DNA from: Saposhnikovia divaricata
Taxonomy: Eukaryota > Streptophyta > Magnoliopsida > Apiales > Apiaceae
Assembly: GCA_036435485.1 (NCBI GenBank)
Contig: CM071600.1
Span: forward strand, 52,015,546 to 52,079,545
DNA: 64,000 nt
Direction: 5' to 3'
Below, one piece after another: positions 11,549-24,179 of this stretch. The first letter of the stretch is position 1. Each line of letters starts with the position of its first letter. Position numbers and translations under genes: made by a program. The notes beneath the pieces were generated by a model that saw only the letters and a list, made by a program, of their open reading frames with translations, did not search any database and was not told where the DNA came from.

Positions 11549-13797
11549 ATTAGGTTACAGTCCTCAGAAATGATAGGAGATCGAGTCTTACAATACCCTT
11601 AAGGATAATGAGAATACCTAGAGCTCAAGTAGAGTTCATAGGGACATGACCCTGACTGTTGGAGATGAAGCCCGAGAGGGGACTTCTTTTGAGAAACCAT
11701 ACTTAGGACGTTATGGGTAGAAACCCTGATTTGTATGATTTATAGATGGATGGGAGTCTGAGGTACCAGATCCCGAGGCCTTCGAGTAGGCATTTGATGA
11801 TGCGCTCCTTGAGATGGATGGAGACCCAATAAAAAGGGATATCCATAGGAGGATCTAGAGAAGACCCTAGGATGGGTCAAGGAAAGAAACTTATAGAGAA
11901 CGTGTCGATTGATAAAGATGTAGTATGTTACTTGAGGTCTTATGATAGGACCAGATGAATCCTCAAAGATCAAATAAGTGACGAAATAAGAATTGGGAGT
12001 CAATTATGATTCATCAAGAGGTGTGACGAAGAGAATGGGGTAGAGCCCCAAAAGTAGAGGAGGTGGAGGCAGTATAGCCAATACCGGTGGATTGATTCGA
12101 CCAGAACGAGACCTGTTACTCATAGTTTGTTGCAGTGCCCTTAAGAGGCAGAATACGTGAGAACTGAGACGTTCGACCTTCGTATATGATTAAGGGTACC
12201 TAGTTACCCTAACCCGTAAAGGCATTGCCTTACCAATGGCATTTAATTCCCCACGATCAGCGATTCCACCAAGGACGGTGTTTACTACAGTGTTGAGGCA
12301 TTCTATTGCCTCGAGAAAGATTGTGTATGTACGTACTACGTAAAGTGTTATTGTAACCTGAATGCACTAAGATAAGAGATATTTTAAGAGACAAGATGGA
12401 CTAAGAGAGTCGGGGATTGACTTAAATGAAAAGGTTGTGATGTTGTGAAGGATAAGCTTATGTAGCACGCATGATCGATGCGAGAAGAAGAATATTCTGC
12501 CTAAGGGCAGCTGTACAAGTGGCTGGATTTAAGCATGTGGCTTCTAACGATGTTCTGGAGTATCGCTGACTTGACATGTGGAATTCGTCGTTACTATAGG
12601 CGACACCGGTACCGAAGTCATCCTATAAGAATAGAGCGCTTGCCTGACAGGCCCTCGCTGAGCTGAATAGAATTTCCTACGATTGCAAATGTCAATGGTT
12701 GAACCTTAGCGACTATTATGAGTCGACAATGACGTAAGTATCGAGCACCTTAGGGTGTATGGATAAGAAAAGTTTTAGAATCAAACGATTATCCGAGGAG
12801 CCAGCATATAAGGCATCAGTAGAGACCCTGGCAAGTACCCTCCCCAATTGCAAATTATGTTGATTATTCTTAATCTATCGTGACATCTCTCCAAGAGAGA
12901 ATTTTGATAAAAGGGAATAGTCCTTCTTCGAAGTTATTTTATAACACTTGTGTTAATTCACATTTAGTTCCAATTCTACCAGAGGCTGTCACGATACCTA
13001 CTTTCGGGTTTTCAACGCCCTGTCAAACGATGTTATTCAAGCTTTCACTTCTAATGGTGAATAATCCTATGGTGATACATCACCACTTGCTTGTTGAATA
13101 CCAGTATCTTACTGGCTATCTTTCCTTTGGAAATCGCACCTTGGAACCTGTTTACTTTAGATCTAAGGTGTCCATTTGAGAATTTACTTGTCAAATGATG
13201 ATAATTATTAACTTGACTTGGAATTTCCTTCGTACTTATCAATTTCCACTGAGACGAACAACCCTATAATTATAGGGGCCACAAGGACCATCTGTCTGTG
13301 TGATAGAAGTCTGATGGGACGCCATCACTTGTGAGTTGTGAAATACAAGAAGGCTAATTACCTTTAGTAATGTCTTAATTAAGACACGCAACATTGAGTT
13401 CTTATGATCATATTGATCTCTCGGTAAAGTCTTTCATTTCAAATAAGGTTACCTTAAAACTCCTAAACTTATGATCACCAATGTGTGATGTTTCTTTGAT
13501 ATGAGGGCTATCCTTTTAAAGCTCCGTGATTCTTGTTATCTTTATTAAATTTCAAAGGGGATGCCAACCAGGTCAAATAAGTCAAAATTCGCTGATAGGA
13601 ATTAGATTCGCAACAAAATAGGCTATGGCAAGAGCGGATCCCTAAGACAAATAGAATATGGGTGACATGACGATGAATTAGTTTATGTTCTCTCTCAAGG
13701 ATATTATGATAGTGGAAAGTTGGTCAATCGATATATGTGAGAGGATTGGCAATGTGTTGTGAAACCCCAATGGTAGTGGAGTCGGTTAGAACCCACA
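11549..13797 (+). other. LARD internal region, left part: no gene seen
   Basis: Many stops occur in all frames. A Gly/Arg-coding patch around 12040-12100 could be a fossil gag N-terminus but cannot be supported. No RNA gene or array was noticed. Confidence 0.5.
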
Positions 13798-14350
13798 TAA
13801 TTTCATGGAACCACCGACCCATTGGAGGTCAGAGCTTGGCTTAAAGAGATGAAGAAATCAATTGTGATACTAAGTATTGCAGAAAAGCTGAAAACGATGG
13901 TCACCGCCTATCTCCTAAAGGGAGAGGCGAATCACTGGTAAGAATGGTAAGACAAACCTAGAGGTAAAAGGTGTTGTGACTTGGGAGAGATTCAGATTAT
14001 TGCTTTTAGAGAAATGTTTTCTGAAATATATAAAGATCCAGATGGAAATAAAAGTTCTGGTGTTGAAATAAGAAACCTTGACTATGGCAGAGTATGAGGC
14101 CAAGTTATGGGATATGAAAGAGAAATGAGCCCGTAGGTTTCCACTAAAGCTAAAACAATGAATCCAGAATCGCGTGGCGATGTTGGAGTGAAATTTATGA
14201 TTGCCCTGAAAGGGGAGTGGTCCTTTAAGGACAGAAGCAAATTACGAAATCCTTGCGATAATGCGAGCCAACAAGTTACTATGGGATGGATGTATGGCTT
14301 ATCTAGCTTCTGTGGTTGATACCAAGAGAAAAACACCTAGCCAACGATAA
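13798..14350 (+). pseudogene. Gag fossil of the LARD-like element
   Basis: With stops and frame changes ignored, 13820-13945 reads EVRAWLKEMKKS and later LLKGEANHW, the hallmark of the Retrotrans_gag capsid domain. After a frame change, 14080-14120 reads MAEYEAKLWDMK, matching the second half of the same domain. No zinc knuckle could be confirmed downstream. Several in-frame stops mean it makes no protein. In chromovirus/Tekay Gypsy elements this domain forms the virus-like particle; here it only shows the ancestry of the element. Confidence 0.65.
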
Positions 14351-16148
14351 ATCCCAGTGATTGAAGAGTTGGGCAATGTATTCCAGAGAACCTACCCAGA
14401 GTACCACTCGATCGAGAGAATTGATTCCTTTCGAATTAGGGAGAAATTGATATTATAATAATGATGGATTAGTTGATACCCAATGGAGCCAAATTGATTA
14501 TGAGGGAAATAATTTAAGGATAAAGACGGAGTCAGAGATTTTGGAATCTAGTTCAGACTAAGAGATTATGACGCCAGAGATATGAGGCTTGATTAGCTCA
14601 TATGGTTGACCCCGAGGAAAGAGACACCAAGTATAATTATATGGATTTTGGGAGGTTGTACAAGGTTCTAATAAGCTACCAGATATCGATTTGGATGACA
14701 TAATAATGAATATCTAGTATTCAGAGCCTAGTGCTGCATCTCCCGTTAGCCCAGTAGAAATAAAAGAATTAGCAACTCAGATGCGAGGATTGTTGAATAA
14801 GAGTGCGATAAGACTCAGTGTGCCACCGTGAAGAACCGGTGTGCTGTAAGAAAGAAATATGTTAGCACAAGATTGTTCATCGAACCTCGAGAGTTGAATG
14901 AGTCATCATTGAGTATAGGTACTGTTGTAGAAGATTGTTTGAGCAGCCCAGGGACGCTGTGTATTTTCCAAACTTATTAGGAAATGGGACATCATCGGTT
15001 GGAAGTTAAAAATCGAGGATATACCCAAGATTGTGAATCGCACTAGGTATAGACGCTATGAAATTGTAAGTGATGTCATTTTGGGTTGACTATTGCACCC
15101 ACTACTTTTTTGGAATTTAATGAATTGGCTGTGAGTTATCTGAGATAGATTTCGCCCTAAGTATATTGAAACATCGTATATATGAAGTAAAGGTGCGAAA
15201 TCAAAAAGGATCAAACATGATCGACTTTCAGACCTATCAGATCTGAAAATATGTGTGCTTGTGTGTATGTGAAGATTATGATTTATGATAAAAGGATTAA
15301 GAGTCCTCGAACCAGACAACATTCCCCGCAAACAAATTCCCCAAGAGATTCGCCTTTCTTTCAGAAAGGAGAAGTGATGAGATAATAGAGAATGACTGAA
15401 TGAACACAGAGGGTAGATTGGCATTCTTTGAGATGATTAAAGAAGAGGTTGGAACACCGGGGGTGATAGTAGATAACAATGAGATAGCGAGGCCAAAACA
15501 GTGATGGCCGACGAGCTCGTTACTAGACATCAAGAGTTACTCGAATCGATTGCTAGAATACTCGAACTAGTTTCAATACGGAGTACCCCGTCGACAAGAG
15601 AGTTGACATTTATACAATGGAATTAGGAAATAGATAGAATTAATAGAGGGTTATGACAAGCAAGTTTTTGTTGATGTATTTTCGTGCAAACAAGATAGAG
15701 AATATGAGGTTCGAGATTTGTAATGAGAAAAGGTATCCTCGTGGAAGGAATTAACAAGGTTAGAATGAAAAGAAGTTTAGCCCAAGATTCATTGGGCCAT
15801 CTGAGAGTTTAAACGCGTCAGGAAGGTGGTCTATGAGCCAGCCTCACCCAAACCGGTAAAATAGTCATAACATGGTTCTTGCGTATGTGCCTCATCAGTA
15901 TACTATAGATGCCCGACATATGACAGAGTACGAGCAGATAGATATACATAACCGAATCTGAACTACGAAGGACAACCTGTGGAAATTATGAATAGAAAAG
16001 AGCAAGCGCTAAGAGATAAGGTTGTCAAGCTAGTGAGAGATTTGAAGAAAATCAAGAAGTGGAAAAATCCATTTGAGAAATAGAAAGTGCAATGGGATAG
16101 AAGTAACCCCAGTTATTCCTAAACTGATTCCGAGGACGGAATCCTTTT
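14351..16148 (+). other. LARD internal region, right part: no gene seen
   Basis: No RT, RNase H or integrase motif could be found in any frame, and the longest opposite-strand ORF (15424-15056, 122 codons) resembles nothing. Scattered Arg/Glu-rich snippets may be pol debris. Confidence 0.45.
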
Positions 16149-16160
16149 AAGGAGGGGAGA
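16149..16160 (+). other. Polypurine tract of the LARD-like element
   Basis: AAGGAGGGGAGA lies just before the 3' LTR start (TGTAAT at 16162). Confidence 0.85.
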
Positions 16161-16161
16161 C

Positions 16162-19100
16162 TGTAATAACCTGAATTTTGGGTAGAATTAAAACTTTTCT
16201 TATTGTGGTTAAAGAGCACTAATGAATGGTGGTTTCAAAGAACAATGATTGTAATGAATGGATATTGCTTTGGACAATGATCCTGATGCATTGGTATATT
16301 GTCAGAATAGAGTAATTCGATGGTTGAGGACCTAGATAAGAATAATCTACCGTCCAGGAAGGAGCTAATGGATCCTTGAAGGGAAATGAGTACGTGCATA
16401 GTGTTTCCCATACGTGCATAGTGTTTCCCGTACGTGCATAGTGTTTCCCAAACGTACATAGTGTTTCCTATACGTGCATAGTAATTCGGTGGATGAATAG
16501 TGATTTTGTAAGTTGGAAAACTTTTCACGCCACCCTATGTACGGGACGTGATATGGATGTTTCGAAGTCATATTAGTAATACGCGGAGGAAATAAGTGAA
16601 TGCAGAGACGATCGGAATTCAGAAATTCCTATTTTAATTTTTGGTGTAATATTTGACCGAGCAGTGAATTATATATTATTATATTCGAGAAATGAGATAT
16701 TCAATTTGAGAAATTGAAGAGTTAATATTTTGGAATTTTATTATATTTGATTTTAGAAATTAGAACGAAAACCACTGAGACAGTGAAACAAGCGTTCTAG
16801 AAATCACTAAAACGTTATAACGAAATTAAGCAATTAAGCGAACGAATCAGGGATTAAGGATCAAGATTGTGACAAGATTAAATATCCTATATGATCATCA
16901 AGAGAATTATATCAAGTGAATTAAATTATTTAATCAATGATTAAATCAAAACAATTTAGGAGTTAAGTGATTTAAATCACTTAAATCAAACAAGAAACAA
17001 AACAAATATCTACCCAACTGATAATATCAAGATATTATGTTCATAAAGTGGTTAGACAAGTCAAGATTGGTGTGAAGAAAAGAAAAGAAACTAGAATGAG
17101 CTAGGTTCAAGACAACTACAACTTGGATGGTGTTTTAGCTATTTGTTAAACCTACTTTATTAGAAGAGTATTGAAGAAGCTTATCAAAGAGTGGTTACCA
17201 AGCTTTATACACAGCAATACATATCATAAAATATCACAAAAGTAGATCTAAAGTGGAGAGAGAAAGAGAAAACCAAGAACATTCTCCATTTTCTACAAAC
17301 TGTCCAGCAGAAACCAAGGTTAAAGAAAAATTCATATCTCCATTTCTATCCATGATAAAATCACCAAATTTTAACCATAGCTTCTCCACTCCATGGGCAA
17401 GATTCGTTCCAAATTTCATGGAAATCCAAGTAGCATAGCCTAGTCAAATCCATGCTTAAAGTTGGAGGACCAAAACTGTCCAGGTTCTGAACAGTAGCAA
17501 GATGGGGCTCAAAACCCTAGCTCCCATTGTTGGATTCTTGTGTTCTATAGCTCAAAAGAAAGCCCTTGAAGAGTAGAAGGTGTGGTAAAAATTTTAGAAC
17601 CAAACTCTTAGTTTTTGATTTTATATGATTTTTACAAGATTGATGATGAATAGTAACTTTTGATTTTCATGTTTTGCTTTCTTGATTCTATGGCTTCCAA
17701 ATAATGTTCTAAGCAATGATCAAGAGTTGTGAGGCCTTATTATCATCCTGGAACTTCAAACCAAGGTATAATCTTTGAAACCCCTTTGTTGAATCATGAG
17801 TTTTAATGGATTTTTGGATGAGTTTTTGAGTTATATGCATGTTTAGAGCACTAGAGCTATGTAAGAGTTTTGTTAGATGTTAAAATATGTTGCACAGCTC
17901 CAAGACCTGTTTAGATAGTGAGGGAGACAATGAATAGTGTCCATGAGTGTTGGTGGTGGATTGGATGATTATTTGGAGGATTTTAATTTTGGAAATATCC
18001 GAGTTATAGCTGTCGTAATGGCGAAATTTCTTTGACCCTTAAAAACCATTCATAACAGTAGATGTAACCTTCTGAACTTATTGTGTATATGACATGTATT
18101 CGAAGATCTCGAGTCATAGATCGTTTTGGCGCAAGAATCGTAGCATTTTGACTTACGGCTTAGGCGTTATGGTAAAATCTGTAAAAGCAGTTCGTAAACG
18201 TACGTATGAATTCGTAACTTCAATTGAACCCTTTTAAAGTGATAAATTCGGTTGCGAATCTTGGTAATTAAATACTAGAGGTCATAATGAATATATGAGA
18301 GAAGACCTCGTGTCAAAAAGATTATATTTTGGATTTTATAAAAATATTTGAATCATGGTTAAGTGCGAAGGGACCCCTTAAAGGAGCACTCGATTATAAC
18401 TTTGTAAACCGCTTAGTGAAACGGGCGAATGAGATCCGAATTCTAAAACAAATCTTCGACTTAAGTATTTGTCGATTGACATGGACATAGTACGAGCCTA
18501 AAGCGAGCTAGTAACGCCTTCGTTGTGTATTGCTTACGTGTTTAAGTATTGAATTATAAGTGAATCATCTAGGGGATTAATCGTACGTTTTCTTTTGACT
18601 TTGTCTAGATTGTTTGACATTGTCACGAGCCCCTACCACTTCTCGAGCATCAGGCAAGTTTCCAATACCTTGGAACTGTTGTTGTGATAATATATATGAT
18701 TGTTGTTATACATATGCCATAGCATGCATGCCTACTTTCAAGTTATACTATAATACTTGTTCCCTGAATTGATGTTGGCTTATAGACTAGATATGAAGTA
18801 TCAGTTATAAGCCGGATTATTTTGTTAAGACCCTTAGTGAAGGGCATATGATATTCATTCTTTAAATATAGACCGGGAGTCCATATTTTGAGATATAGAG
18901 ATAGTCGTGGAAACCCGGAGGGATTCCAACAGCAGATTAGTATTCATTTTGAGGATTGTTATTCATGAGCATTATTTATATTTCCATAAAGTATTAAATT
19001 ACTTGGAAATTATTCGAGGAATGTTATTTGAGCATTATCTCAATCGAGAAATACTATATGAATATTATTTTGAATATTCATTCGAGTTTACTTATTTACT

Positions 19101-21268
19101 GAATATTATTTTAATATTCATTTGAGCTTTAATTATTTAAATGAATATTAGTTTCGAATATTCATTTAGAGTTTGGTCATTTAATGAATAATTACTTTGA
19201 TATTCATTGGAATTTTTAATTATTAAATGGATATTACTTCCAAATATTCATTTAAGATTTTATGTACTTGATGAATATTATTTTTAAATATTCATTTGAA
19301 GTTCTACTTACTTAGAGAATATTATTTCGAATATTCCTTTACAGTTTTGATTACTAAAAGAATATTATTTGGATATTCATTTAGAATATTATTTTTAAAT
19401 ATTCATTTAAGAAGAGATCTATTTAGTAAATATTCCTATATATTCATTCGAGGATTACTTACGAGCAATATTATGACTTATTAATATTCATGACTTATTA
19501 TTGATTTAATAAATATTCTTGGAATATTTATTTAAATTCTTCTAAATTCATTTTATAATGACTTATATTATTTAAAGATTATCTTTCACCTTCAGATATT
19601 ATGTAAAATATTTCGGAGTCTTTTATGACTATTCTATCAAGGGGAGGTTCCCAAAACTCTATTTTCATTTAAATCTATCTTATAAGAAGATTTAAATACT
19701 CGCTCAAACTTCCAAAAAACATATAAGGGGACCTCACATGAGAGCTGTTATTTATTTGACTGCCCGGTCATATACTTGTTAAACTACCTTTTGACTCACA
19801 TCTTGATTCTTTTCAAACATTAATATAAGTCTTTTTGGTTACCTCCTCAACACTCGAGGGGTAAGATTGATGGAACAAGCTTATATCGATTAACAAGCAT
19901 CAGCTTGGGAAATATTGGTGAATTTTCCTTTCCAACTAGATACGACTACTTTGTGGAGTCTTATCAACAAGTATTATACTTGGGGAAAGGGGGAGGATCT
20001 TTACATTCCAGAGTCATGGATGTTATTCGAACTAGGAGTCGTGTAAGAGGCCGAGTAGCGCCGGTCCATCCCATTGGCCCAACCGTTGGCCGGGGAGATC
20101 TAGCAGGGCGGTAGACAAGTAAATCCGTCAGTTCTTCCTTCTACCGGTAGTAAAACTCAATTTGAGCTATACATGCTACGACTGATCATCGTAGATGGAA
20201 TAGCGGGCGCGGTGAATACTCCAGTATTAGTTCATCTTCCAAATTGGGAAATTATCTGCAACATTGTCATTGTTGGCAGGGTTGAAAAGTGTTTGAACTG
20301 GAATTGCAATATTCTTCCTGCAAGTTCCTCTATTATGAAAATTGTTAATATCTTGCTTATCTTTGACATAGCAGATATTTCCACAGAACAATTATATTTT
20401 GAGTTACCTTGTAACTTCATCTTCATCTTATATTTTATGACTCTGCTGATACCTTACATAACATGAGTTGTGAAAAGGAGGTTGTTGATATTGAATCACC
20501 TTATAACTTCATCTTTTAAGTTATATGTGGATATTCTGCTTATATTTTATATAGCAGTTATTTTACAGAAAGGTTATATTGAATTACATTGTAACTTCAT
20601 CTTATATATTATACTAGAACTTTGTTCATAGTATGAATATCCAAAGTTTACAGAGATATTATGAAAATGATACTTGAAGTACTACAATAGTACTGTTTTT
20701 GGAATATATTCCGATAAGGAAATACTTTCGTTAAAGAGATATTTTGACAATTATTGTCTTACACCCGCCTTAGTCTGGGTTAAGTCATAGGCAGAGTTAT
20801 GCCATGTTTTCATTACCTTGCTGAGCTATTTGCTCACTCTTGCTATTGTTTTATATATATTATAGAGCAGTGAAGCAGGATGTCATGGGCACCAGTGTTC
20901 CCGAAGAGTAGTACGAACCAGTCGGATCAGGCTGCAGCTGGCTGCATTTAAATTATGTATAGATATGAATGGTAGGAGAAGATTGTAATCATCAGAAGTC
21001 AGAGTTAGAATTGTACCATTTCCTATATATTGTTTCAACATCAGATTTTGTAAGACAATTGGGTATTGTAATAAAAGTAGTTTATTCCGCAATTATTGTA
21101 TAGTATCGTTTCTGAGACTCTAACCTGTGTGTGTATGTGTGTGAGAGATATATACTGTGGGGGTCATAAGCCATTGAAATATGTACAGTATGAGTAATAC
21201 AGGTAAGACAAGGAGTAAATGGATCGTGACTACTCTAAATCCCAGACCCCGGATTTGGGGCTGTTACA
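16162..21268 (+). repeat. 3' giant LTR (5107 bp) of the LARD-like element
   Basis: It is nearly identical to 6355-11532. It carries two deletions: 53 bp at about 17013, between short CTACC/CCACC matches, and 18 bp at about 19390 inside the AT array. These account exactly for the 71-bp length difference. It contains the five-unit 20-bp array at 16391-16490 and the AT array at about 18990-19480. It ends GGGGCTGTTACA, followed by the TAAAC duplication. Confidence 0.9.
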
Positions 21269-21801
21269 TAAACAAACAGCCATTAAAATCAATCTGATTT
21301 CATTTTAAAGCGTTAATTTCACTAAAATAATGAGGTTACCAAGACTTCAAACACATTCAACAATGGAACAGATAACATACTCAGAATATTTATCAAAATG
21401 TCAGCAGACTTAATCATAGCAAAGCACCAATTTCTTGGAACCAGACTAGGAGGGAGAAACTCCAAAAATAATTCAACACAAACAACCCCATTCCTTCTAA
21501 ATAAAATGTTCTCCATCCCAGCGAAGTCGACGTCTAAATCACATGAAAGAAGACAATGAGAGAGTGAATTAACCTAAAAAAATCTAGTCTGTATATCTTG
21601 TCAATGAAGAGCTCGAAGAGCTTGTTCTTGAGCAGGTTCAACATTGCAGATGCATCAGACCGACATCCCCATTTGTGACTTTCTTTTCGAACCAAAAGAC
21701 AATTATAATTCACTAGTAGTGATTATAAAAGAAGATGAGAAAAACAAAATCTTGTTTTTACCATTATCGTTCCTCCTTGGAAAAAGATCCAAATTAAGTT
21801 T
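21269..21801 (-). pseudogene. Copy 2 (upstream part) of the duplicated unrecognised gene fragment
   Basis: It continues the sequence broken at 6354 and matches copy 1 (3226-3450 and 4452-4704). Minus-strand 21516-21322 reads RRNGVVCVELFLEF and PRNWCFAMIKSADIL; 21891-21703 contains DLFPRRNDNGKNK, shared with copy 1. A 55-bp stretch near 21594-21648 is missing in copy 1. The piece is not a complete gene, and the family is unrecognised. Confidence 0.5.
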
Positions 21802-22087
21802 CAATATCCAATCGTTCATGAACAAAACCATCTGAAACTCCATAAAATAAGTCCAAAGAAGAATTATAATAGAAAATGTTGAAGTGGTCATTGAGAGACA
21901 TATGGAAGGTGAAGAGGGAAAAAAGGCTGGGGTTTAGAAAAAAAGGGAAAACAGAAGAAGGAGGTGGGAGAAAGTAGAGAAAGACGACTCTCATCTGACA
22001 ACGTACGTATACATTTGTTTATAAAAGATGCTCATAAATTTTGATTCTAAAAAATGCGAGTGCTTATAAATTTTGATTCTAAAAATA
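21802..22087. other. Spacer, no gene seen
   Basis: AT-rich sequence between copy 2 and the Tat-1 element. Around 22025-22090 the phrase AAATTTTGATTCTAAAAA(T) occurs twice about 45 bp apart. Confidence 0.5.
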
Positions 22088-22092
22088 GTGAG

Positions 22093-22482
22093 TGTTAGAT
22101 TCCTGTCCCCTTAGTTGGACCAGGATGAAGGCCTAGCATCGAAAGCCCAGCAGAAGGAAGCTCGATAGGATCCAGGCCATTTAGGAGCAACGGTCTAATC
22201 AGTTAGGGGTTCCCTAGAACGTGGGGACACGATCGCCCACTCTCACCACCATCCGATTAACCGCCCATGAAGGAAAGATAAGTACATATCGGCCAGGTTT
22301 GGGTAATGGAGGACACTTAATCACAATTTACATAACACACAAACTCTCTACACTATTTTAACCTTAAAAAAACCAGTTAACTTATTCTCACATTGGAGGT
22401 GAATCGGGGGACCAATCCCTCGCATTCTTCTCTATTTGCAGGTCTGACCGAAGGGCTGCCCGATGGAAAACTGGTTCCAACA
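22093..22482 (+). repeat. Tat-1 5' LTR
   Basis: TGTTAG...CCAACA, preceded by the GTGAG target duplication. The partner is at 42365-42758. Confidence 0.9.
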
Positions 22483-22547
22483 TTTGGAATAGTCTATGGG
22501 AACGTAGAAGTAAGTTTGTTGCTGTGAGTTAGAGCCTACCAAAAGCT

Positions 22548-24100
22548 ATGACGAGCAAAGAAACACCATAACACGATGACCTAACCCTGGTTGGAAGCAG
22601 TTGTCCTCCTTCAATCATGCCCAGAACGCTGATTTTCGATGAAGAAGGGCCTATACCTTCCCCTGAAGAATAGAAGCAGGTGCTCTTGAAGTGGTGAGAA
22701 GAATAAAATGCCATGGGGAAGCAGATGGAGAGGGAGAACGAAAGGAACAATAGAGATACGGAGAGATTGGCTAAGCAGAAGGAGGCCAATCAGTTAAGGT
22801 TACAAGCCCTTAAACTCCAAAGAGAGGAAATTGAACTCCAAGAGAGACGATCAAGACGAGTCTTCGAATTCCGAATCGTACTCACGACGATCCCGATCGA
22901 AGGTGATTTATACCTGTGATTCGGAGGAAGAGGATCCGCACACGTGAGACAGGATCCGAAGGATAGAGAAAGCTATGTTCGGGGAAAGGAAGGTCAGCCA
23001 TGAACTAGTGGTGACCGAAGATGTCGAGCAGTACCGACCGCCCCCGAGGAGGCAGTTTCTGAATATGCACGAGTTCAATGGCAAGGGTGATCCCGAAGAC
23101 CAATGTGAGAAATATGAATCGCTCATGACTAGTATGGGACACTATGATGTCATGTTATGCATGATGTTTAAGGCCTACTTGAAGGGGCCGGCGTTCATGT
23201 GGTATCGATTGTTGAGGCCCAGGTTGATCGGCTCGTACGAGCAGATCAAGAGGAAGTTCTTGAGGCACTACTCTCATTTATGCCAAAGAGAGAAAGATAC
23301 AGAGCCCTGATCCACTACAGGTAGAGGCCGAACGAAGAACTTGGGGAATACTTAGCAAGGTTCAAGGAAGAGGTTGGGATGGTGATCAATCTTGACAAGG
23401 TGAAAGCGGTCGGTTTCCTTGCTGCTGGACTTGACCCCGTAAAAGGTAAGAAACTCCGATATTCTCTTTATGATATGCCTCCTAAGTCTTTAAATGATAT
23501 ATATCTATGGGGAGAGGCAATCCGAAGGAAGATGGAATCTATTGGTGGATATAAGAAGAATGGGAAGAACGATTCTGGAAGAGAGGATAGAAGGGACAAC
23601 CGAAGGGGTCGTGGAGACATTAAGAGCATATTGACAAACACAAGGCCAGACAAAGGGGCCGAACGAAGGAGGGATATAGATAGCACAGTGTTTACACCTC
23701 TGAACACACCTATCTCGAAGATTCTCCATGAGATAAAGGGCTAGCCTGTGTTTATTCATCCAGCACGACTGTAGACCCCTGAACATAAGAGAAATGAGAA
23801 AAACTACTGTGATTGCAATCGGGATAAGGGCCACAATATTGAAGATTGTTACCACTTGAAAAAGTTAATTGAAAGGATGATCAAGGATGGGGAATTGACT
23901 CAGTTTGTGGGAGATTTGAGAAATAAGTTGGATTCTAAAGAAAAGAAGAAGGACCCCGAAGGAGGGGAAAAAGGCCGTGGGAAAGTAAGAACCATCTCTG
24001 GAGGAACAGTGCTTGATCGGGATAGCAAAACCACCAGAAAAGAGTATGCAAGACAAGTTTACAATTTGTATCAATCAAGCTCAACAAGGCAACCATTGCC
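22548..24100 (+). pseudogene. Tat-1 gag (decayed)
   Basis: The likely start is ATG at 22548, soon after the primer region. Early stops follow, then a Glu/Arg/Gln-rich helical stretch (22713-22870). The capsid domain spans about 23070-23310 and 23379-23560, with FNGKGDPEDQCEKYE, LKGPAFMWYR and IKRKFLRHYSH, typical of Retrotrans_gag. A zinc-knuckle-like motif near 23805-23850 (CNRDKGHNIEDC) has an Asn where Tat knuckles usually have His. At least five stops or frame changes break the ORF. Gag would form the particle that packages the RNA; this copy cannot. Confidence 0.75.
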
Positions 24101-24179
24101 CATCTCTTTCACAGAGGATGACTATGAAGATGTTATATGGTCGCACGAAGACCAACTTATCATCAACCCCATCATTGGG

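Larger units (their letters stand above)
6355..21268 (+). mobile_element. LARD-like non-autonomous LTR retrotransposon with giant LTRs (14.9 kb)
   Basis: The element has 5178-bp and 5107-bp LTRs (6355-11532, 16162-21268), both starting TGTAATAACC and ending TTACA, a perfect TAAAC target duplication, a primer-binding site matching initiator Met tRNA (TGGTATCAGAGC) and a polypurine tract (AAGGAGGGGAGA). The internal region is 4629 bp, shorter than either LTR. It has no ORF above about 120 codons and shows only a stop-riddled gag fossil; no protease, RT, RNase H or integrase was found. This is the layout of large retrotransposon derivatives (LARDs), which need enzymes from an autonomous relative. 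The gag resembles chromovirus/Tekay-type Gypsy gag, so a Gypsy parent is likely. The 3' LTR differs mainly by two deletions (53 and 18 bp) and few substitutions, so insertion was recent. Confidence 0.9.

Noticed and set aside
15056..15424. 122-codon minus-strand ORF in the LARD interior
   Set aside because: No motif, no neighbour support, and composition like the surrounding decayed DNA; probably chance.
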